The position numbers and the translations under genes were made by a program. Shown piece after piece: positions 58,988-64,000 of a stretch of DNA of 64,000 bases. Under the pieces are notes generated by a model that saw only the letters and a list, made by a program, of their open reading frames with translations, made no database searches and was not told where the DNA came from. The stretch comes from Terfezia claveryi (Eukaryota; Ascomycota; Pezizomycetes; Pezizales; Pezizaceae), in assembly GCA_015179025.1 (NCBI GenBank), contig WHUX01000086.1, positions 124,001-188,000 of the forward strand. Direction: 5' to 3'. The stretch's first letter is position 1. Each line of letters starts with the position of its first letter.

Positions 58988-61223
58988 GAGTCTCAAACTG
59001 CGTAACGATCGACACCCACGTGACGATCGACATGCCCCCCTACCCTAATGCAGTAATCTCTTAATAAATACACCAACCCTTGCAATATCCCGGCAAAAGA
59101 AACAATGAATATAGGCTAAAATAACTCAAAAAAACGAATATGATAGTGCCAATATGCCACAATTTACCCTGAATCCTCTATAACTCCAAACCCTCAATAC
59201 CTCCTAAAACCCCCCCTCTACATGGCCACCCTGACCACCCCGACACGTAGCCTACTACGGCCTCTACTAGTAGCCATGGGCTCCCCATATATTGCTCTAT
59301 CACATGTATTAGTATTAGCTTAAGCGAATTAGAGGATATAGAGATATACCCACCACAAAGTGTTATAAATGATATTGCAGTTTCCAGCCTACGCAAATCA
59401 GCCACCTTGGTATCAAATTTCAAGCATTTTGTGGCTCTTGATCGAGCTACATTCCGCGACCACGCCCTCTAGCACCCTGAGTACCCCCTCTAGTACTTTT
59501 TAACATTATAGGTACCTTCTTTACTTCCTTGGCTTTCTCTTCTTTAGCCAACCTCCGTGCTTCTCGGTTTGTGGCTTTATCTGCTTCAAGAGCTGTAGCA
59601 GTTGCAATCTGTACTTTTTCGGCCTCAATGTAGGCTTGATCCAAAGATCAGGAGCCCTGGATTCGCTTTGTTGATTGAGGCTTTACCTTCTTGCTGTTTC
59701 GAAGCTGTTTAAGCCCTTGAGAGGCAGGGTCAATAATCTGGTATTGAATAACTCTCTTTTCAAGATGATTGAGCCCTTCATCGACAGTTGCTCTTGAATA
59801 AGGTGTCATGGTTAATTTTGAGAGGGTTGACCATATGCTAGCTACCTTAACTGGAGTTAAGAGTGGGGAGATATCTATACTGGCAACTGTAGCACTGGCA
59901 GCAACTCGATCAAGTACTTCCTCTGGTCGGAGTGGCCATATTCCAGTAGCCTCAAATCCACTTATAATATTGGATTTTGTGAGTGCTTGACCACGCGCAA
60001 TGCAGAAGCAATCCCAGAATTCTGGCTTTCCAAACAGCTGGCCAGGATTGTAATATATGAAGTCCTGGAGGGCAGTACGATAGGCTCGTGATAGCGGTCC
60101 AAAACATGCCATATCTAGAGGTTGCATTAGATGTGTAGAATGTGGTGGAAGGCAATATATGATAATGCCATGGTCGAGACCGTATTCAACAACAGGGTAA
60201 GCAACATGACTACTGTGACCATCCACAATAAGCATGGGCTAAATAGATGGCTCCGCTGGCAAGGGTGCTGTATAGGGGTCGAAGTGCTTAGATATATAAT
60301 CTAAGCCTAGCTCATCGTCCATATAGCCACTAAGTAACCGACTGAAGGTTGCAGGCCTTGTATCACCCATAGTATACCATCTATCACAATGAACCTTATT
60401 CGCCCATACAATAAACGGTAGTATCACGTGACCTGTGGTGCTAACTTGAATAGTCTCAAGCGAGGAGCAAAACTCTCGATTTCCATCAGTTAATATAACC
60501 TTATTGCGGCTATTGGCTTTAGCGCGAACTATTGCCTTTGTTCTACCAACTGCCAGACCTATCATAATGCCCTTTTCATCACAGTTCCATAGGTTTTCGG
60601 GTCTGATTTTGTACTGCCGCATGAGACTCCGCAGTGTGTGATACCATTTGGTTTGCTCCTCTAATGTTGCAGTAACTTTAGCTCGAGACTTCTCCAGATA
60701 TTGGCAATACTTGAGCTGAATACTAGAGTGTCGGGAAAGGAAACGCTCAGCCCAATGGATACCAGGAATAATTTTCGCTTGAGAAGTGCGAGCTTGCAGA
60801 ATCCGGATAGCCATTGACACTAGCATTAGTAGTATGACAGGAAAGTAGAGATCACTCATCCTTCCACACCAGTCAACTATCGCTTCCTCTTCACCAGCAG
60901 TGAGAAGTTGCTGTGATTGCCGAGCCTTAGATCGTGGCGCTTGTACCCCATGGCACCTCCGTTGTAGCGTAGTAGGATTTACTCCGAATGCCTTGGCTAC
61001 TTTAGCCTTAGACTCTTTGGGGTGCTTGCGAGCATAGTCTATTGCTCATGTCAGTTGCGAATCATGCAATTTGAGCTCTAGTTGTAGCTGTTTTATCTTT
61101 TTAGAGGTTTTTGGTAGCATGGTGTTGATGATATCGGCAGTACAGCGAAATTCGTGGTATCCAAGCAGGGGTTTGAAATAGCGATTGTCACGTGGGTGTC
61201 GATCGTTACGCAGTTTGAGACTC
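58988..61223 (-). mobile_element. Pogo-type DNA transposon, 2,236 bp
   Basis: The inverted ends begin GAGTCTCAAACTGCG and match for about 44 bp. TA flanks both (58986-58987 and 61224-61225). The interior carries a transposase on the minus strand with no frameshift, but three nonsense codons. Confidence 0.9.
59447..61120 (-). pseudogene. Pogo-type transposase (CENP-B HTH plus DDE), three nonsense codons
   Basis: The frame starts at ATG 61120 and runs 558 codons. The N-terminal part is a psq/CENP-B-like helix-turn-helix (AIDYARKHPKESKAKVAKAF). The DDE domain shows the first Asp in NCDEKGIMIGLAVGR, the second in MLIVDGHSSHV, and the third in QPLDMACFGPLSRAY. The C-terminus is charged. Stops stand at 61046-61048 (TGA), 60239-60241 (TAG) and 59648-59650 (TGA); each is one C:G to T:A change from a sense codon (CGA, TGG or CAG, CGA). 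No indel is needed. The protein is not made in full, but the ends are intact and could move with a helper. Confidence 0.9.
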
Positions 61224-61619
61224 TATACGTATCATAGATCAAGATGGTAACCTTATAAAGAAAACCAGTATGACACAGCAAGCAGAAGGAATAGGGAAAC
61301 TATCAAGTAGTTTTAAAATATGATGTCATTTCTATTCTTAGCCTCAGTTCTAACATGCTCACACACTATTTTATTATTCCTTACTATCTTCCTAAAGGTC
61401 TATTTAAGATCAAGTACACTCTTTTATTCAATTCTTCTACCAGCTCAAACCTAGCTTGCATATCTGACCCTTATGCCCTTCTACTTTATAGAGATGATAT
61501 GCATTGGAAGTGGCAATCTCATAATAGCCACAATAATCTAGCAGATCAAGCGTTGAAGTTAGGAAAAAAGTACTACTGGTGTTCCCTAAGATCCTTTCAT
61601 CCTATACTCAATGGGGAGC
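61224..61619. other. Spacer between pogo element and LINE tail
   Basis: A frame at 61355-61627 is open but shows no recognisable family. Nothing else is supported. Confidence 0.4.
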
Positions 61620-62172
61620 GGGGTTAGGCAAGCCTGGAAGAAGAGGGGGCAGGCAAGCCAAAGGGTAGTGGGAACGGGAATGGGAAGGGTCTTAAAATGG
61701 AACAGGAAGGCTCGTGTCAATTACACACAGTGCAGGACCGGCAAGGGAAACCTGCAAGTATGTTGACATGTCCTGAATCTCACGGTAGACATTGAATGCA
61801 GATTTTGTGAGGAGGAGGAACCGGAAGCCTTATTCTGTATCGCCGGCGAATTGCTTGGAAGGAGGTGAGCTCATGGGAGCAAGCGGATGAAAGGGAGCGA
61901 GGAAGAGAAAAGACAGGGATAAGGAAGTCTTCACGGGTACTTTCTTTACTAACCTCAACCTCAAATAAGGGATGGGATTTGGCTGCGGAAGTCTTGAACG
62001 GCTGTAGTTATTCTGATGTGGGTTTCATTTGTCATATCTTAGGCTTGGGAGGCTGGACCCGCTTCTGGGGTACCGAAAGCTTAGGTCGAACCTTTTAAGG
62101 GGAGACTTCGGGACCCGTCATGACCTTAGGTCTATCGCGGGTATAGACTCAAAAAAAAAAAAAAAAAAAAAA
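61620..62172 (+). mobile_element. LINE lineage C 3' remnant
   Basis: A degraded C-terminal segment with a CRFCEEEEPEA finger remnant near 61800 is followed by the lineage C tail (GTACCGAAAGCTTAGG, CTTTTAAGG, GACCTTAGG, GTATAGACTC) and a poly(A) run ending at 62172. Confidence 0.65.
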
Positions 62173-63392
62173 CTTACCGCAAAAAATAAGACCCCCCTGC
62201 CAGATTAAATATTGGTTGCAACGGCAGAACACAAACGCTGTCGCTGTTTGTCAGAATTTCATTGGTGAGCTCATAAATCTTGATAGAAGGTAGTATCTCC
62301 AGTTCTTGAGAAAAGTAAGGTCAGGTATTTTGCTCTACGTCCAGCCAGGCAGGCAGTAGTCATGTTTGAGTTTTTGCGTAGCCAACCAGACTAGTTTTTG
62401 CGAGTACTGAAGCACAATGAAAAAGAATACACCCAGAATGAAGTCAACTCACGGTCAGTTGTGAGGAAAAATCTGCAAGTGTCTATTCCATGAACAAAGC
62501 TCGATGATTGTGACAAGACGAGAAGAGACCATTATATAGAACTAACACGACGTGCCAAGCCCGACATATTCCCTTTTCAAGTAACTCTACTTTTAAGGCG
62601 CGTCAGTACCAAATTAAGTAGTCATAAGATAGGCTAGCTAGGTTGAGTAATGGAGATTGGCCACAGGAAAGCTTATTTTAATTGTTGGCACACCTCCCTT
62701 GGAATGCGTGGCGACGCGTAAGTTTCCCATTCAAGTTTCCTCTCAATCGCCTACGAGAGGCCAGACTACTCAATCGCCTGTTGCAGGATACACAATACGG
62801 GACATTGGACAGTCCTTAAAGATTCAGTCAAAAGCACTCTAAATTGTAAAGCTTGATGTAACTGACATATAAGGTACTTGCATTACTATAGAGGCGTATT
62901 TCACACACCAGGCTTAGACGCCTGTTACTCTCCGTATTGGCTACTCTGAAATTGAAGCTATACAATATTGCTCTAGGGTAGTGGTTTATATATACCAGCT
63001 CCCATTTGCGGCATCGGGTTCGAAAAAAAAAAAAAACAAGATTAATGCTAGATAAATGGTCGCGACCTCAATCTACTGTGGTGGGCTGCGCATCCTATGT
63101 AGAGATGCTTAATTCGCCGGAGCATGGGGGCCAACACTATCACATCCTTTTTCCTCGGTGTGCGCACTTAAATCTACTCACATAGTACTCTAACTCTATC
63201 AATACACCTATACATCTATATCAATAATATGGTCTCAAACTATCAACATGAGCACCTGAAAATGATGCATCTAATTTAGCTTGTTGGGTATTCTTATGAC
63301 TAGATATAATTGAATTTGTTTAAAATATGAAGAAAGATGATGGTAAGGATTTTAAAGAATATTCTCCATCTACACAATAGTCCTACCATATG
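62173..63392. other. Intergenic stretch
   Basis: No gene is supported. A reverse TAGTCTGGTT copy (CCAACCAGACTA) lies near 62381. An A run of 14 is at about 63023. Confidence 0.45.
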
Positions 63393-63972
63393 CTATGATA
63401 TCCCATGTAAAGTCTGCAGAAAAGAATAGCCCTCAAAGTTCCGACCTCGGTGCTGGTTGTCCACCCTGAGTGCTACCACAGCAGCCACCATCTTTCTTAC
63501 ACGCCCCGCGCACCCAATCGAATAAGCGGACGCCCAACCCGCGACCTGCACTGTCGGCTCACCAAAATGCTTTCCGTAGTAGCACGTACCTGTTCGCTCG
63601 TGGTAATCGACTGAAGCACAAGATGTAACCATGGCACAAGTCTTCATACATTCAGTGAAAGATGGCATTTGTTCAGAGGCAAAAGTGACAACACCATGAC
63701 GCTTGCAGCAACTCATACGGAATTGCTGAGAAAATCAGTCAGTACATTACAGTAGGGATTGGATAAATTATCTAGGGTCAAGTCAAGGACATGGGAACAT
63801 ACAACGCCATGCGCCTCAAAGGTCTGGCCATGAGCGCCGGGGCAGGTGGTAGAGCATTTGATGGTAATCTCGTCTTTGACATCATAGGCCGGGGGTCAAC
63901 ACGGAATGCGGCATCGTGATGTGCGGCAGTTCCTATAGGTATTAGCATTGCTATCCCCTCTAGCATATACAA
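63393..63972 (-). pseudogene. Secreted PAN/Apple-domain protein, probably frameshifted
   Basis: Minus-strand exons carry EITIKCSTTCPGAHGQTFEA (about 63900-63810), then after a short GT-AG intron (63728-63793 or close) SCCKRHGVVTFASEQMPSF, CASVDYHERTGTCYYGKHFGE and SAYSIGCAG. This is the PAN-like Cys-rich domain common in fungal secreted proteins. Two places seem out of frame. At the start, the likely leader IPIGTAAHHDAAFRVDPRP is one frame off the domain. After GCAG the open frame lacks the usual Cys-rich end, which a one-base shift would restore (ACKKDGGCCGSTQGG). The upstream end may lie beyond the window. Confidence 0.55.
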
Positions 63973-64000
63973 ATAGTCATGTTTACCAGCGCCAGTGCAC

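Overview
The window looks like an accessory, transposon-rich region of a filamentous ascomycete (Pezizomycotina). The host genes are interrupted by short GT-AG introns (53-136 bp in the models I could join). The host families are typical fungal ones: a DUF2235 hydrolase, an oxalate-decarboxylase-like bicupin, a PAN/Apple domain and an SDR. The elements are a chromodomain Gypsy, Copia, Tad-like LINEs with an RNase H domain, and pogo/Fot1-type DNA transposons. I cannot name the species from sequence alone.

Layout. 1-7003: a chromovirus Gypsy element with one continuous gag-pol frame broken only by seven nonsense codons, plus a candidate 3' LTR. 7004-7907: an old LINE remnant carrying a tiny younger LINE insertion. 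9524-11815 (-): DUF2235 gene. 15719-18160 (+): an unrecognised multi-exon coiled-coil gene. 20135-21794 (-): oxalate-decarboxylase-like bicupin. 23049-24844: a TA-flanked element with about 500-bp inverted terminal repeats. 25072-25651 (-): Copia gag remnant. 28060-29002 (-): SDR. 30091-35256: a LINE hot spot in which three insertion events used one roughly 28-bp target. 35394-36240 (-): a second LINE lineage. 37007-37966 (-): membrane protein with a charged helix. 38745-39841: non-autonomous pogo-like element. 42139-42260 (-): 5S-rRNA-like fragment. 43312-48585: Copia element with both LTRs, a half-tRNA primer site and a 5-bp target duplication, sitting in an open reading frame. 48732-56850: full-length LINE with two intact ORFs and a target duplication. 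56914-57544 (-): a second membrane/charged-helix gene. 58988-61223: pogo transposon with a nonsense-riddled transposase. 61620-62172: LINE tail. 63393-63972 (-): PAN-domain gene, probably decayed.

The element history is the main story. The Gypsy, Copia and pogo coding regions are disabled mostly by nonsense codons that a single C:G to T:A change would explain, as expected from repeat-induced point mutation or 5-methylcytosine deamination. The 8.1-kb LINE has no nonsense codon in either ORF and is probably the youngest large element. LINE tails of several subfamilies end in the same 3' stem-loop, and its outer and inner helices change in compensating pairs, so this is probably the RNA structure its reverse transcriptase recognises. 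A family of 60-75-bp palindromes ending in TAGTCTGGTT is scattered through the window and I could not assign it to a known element.
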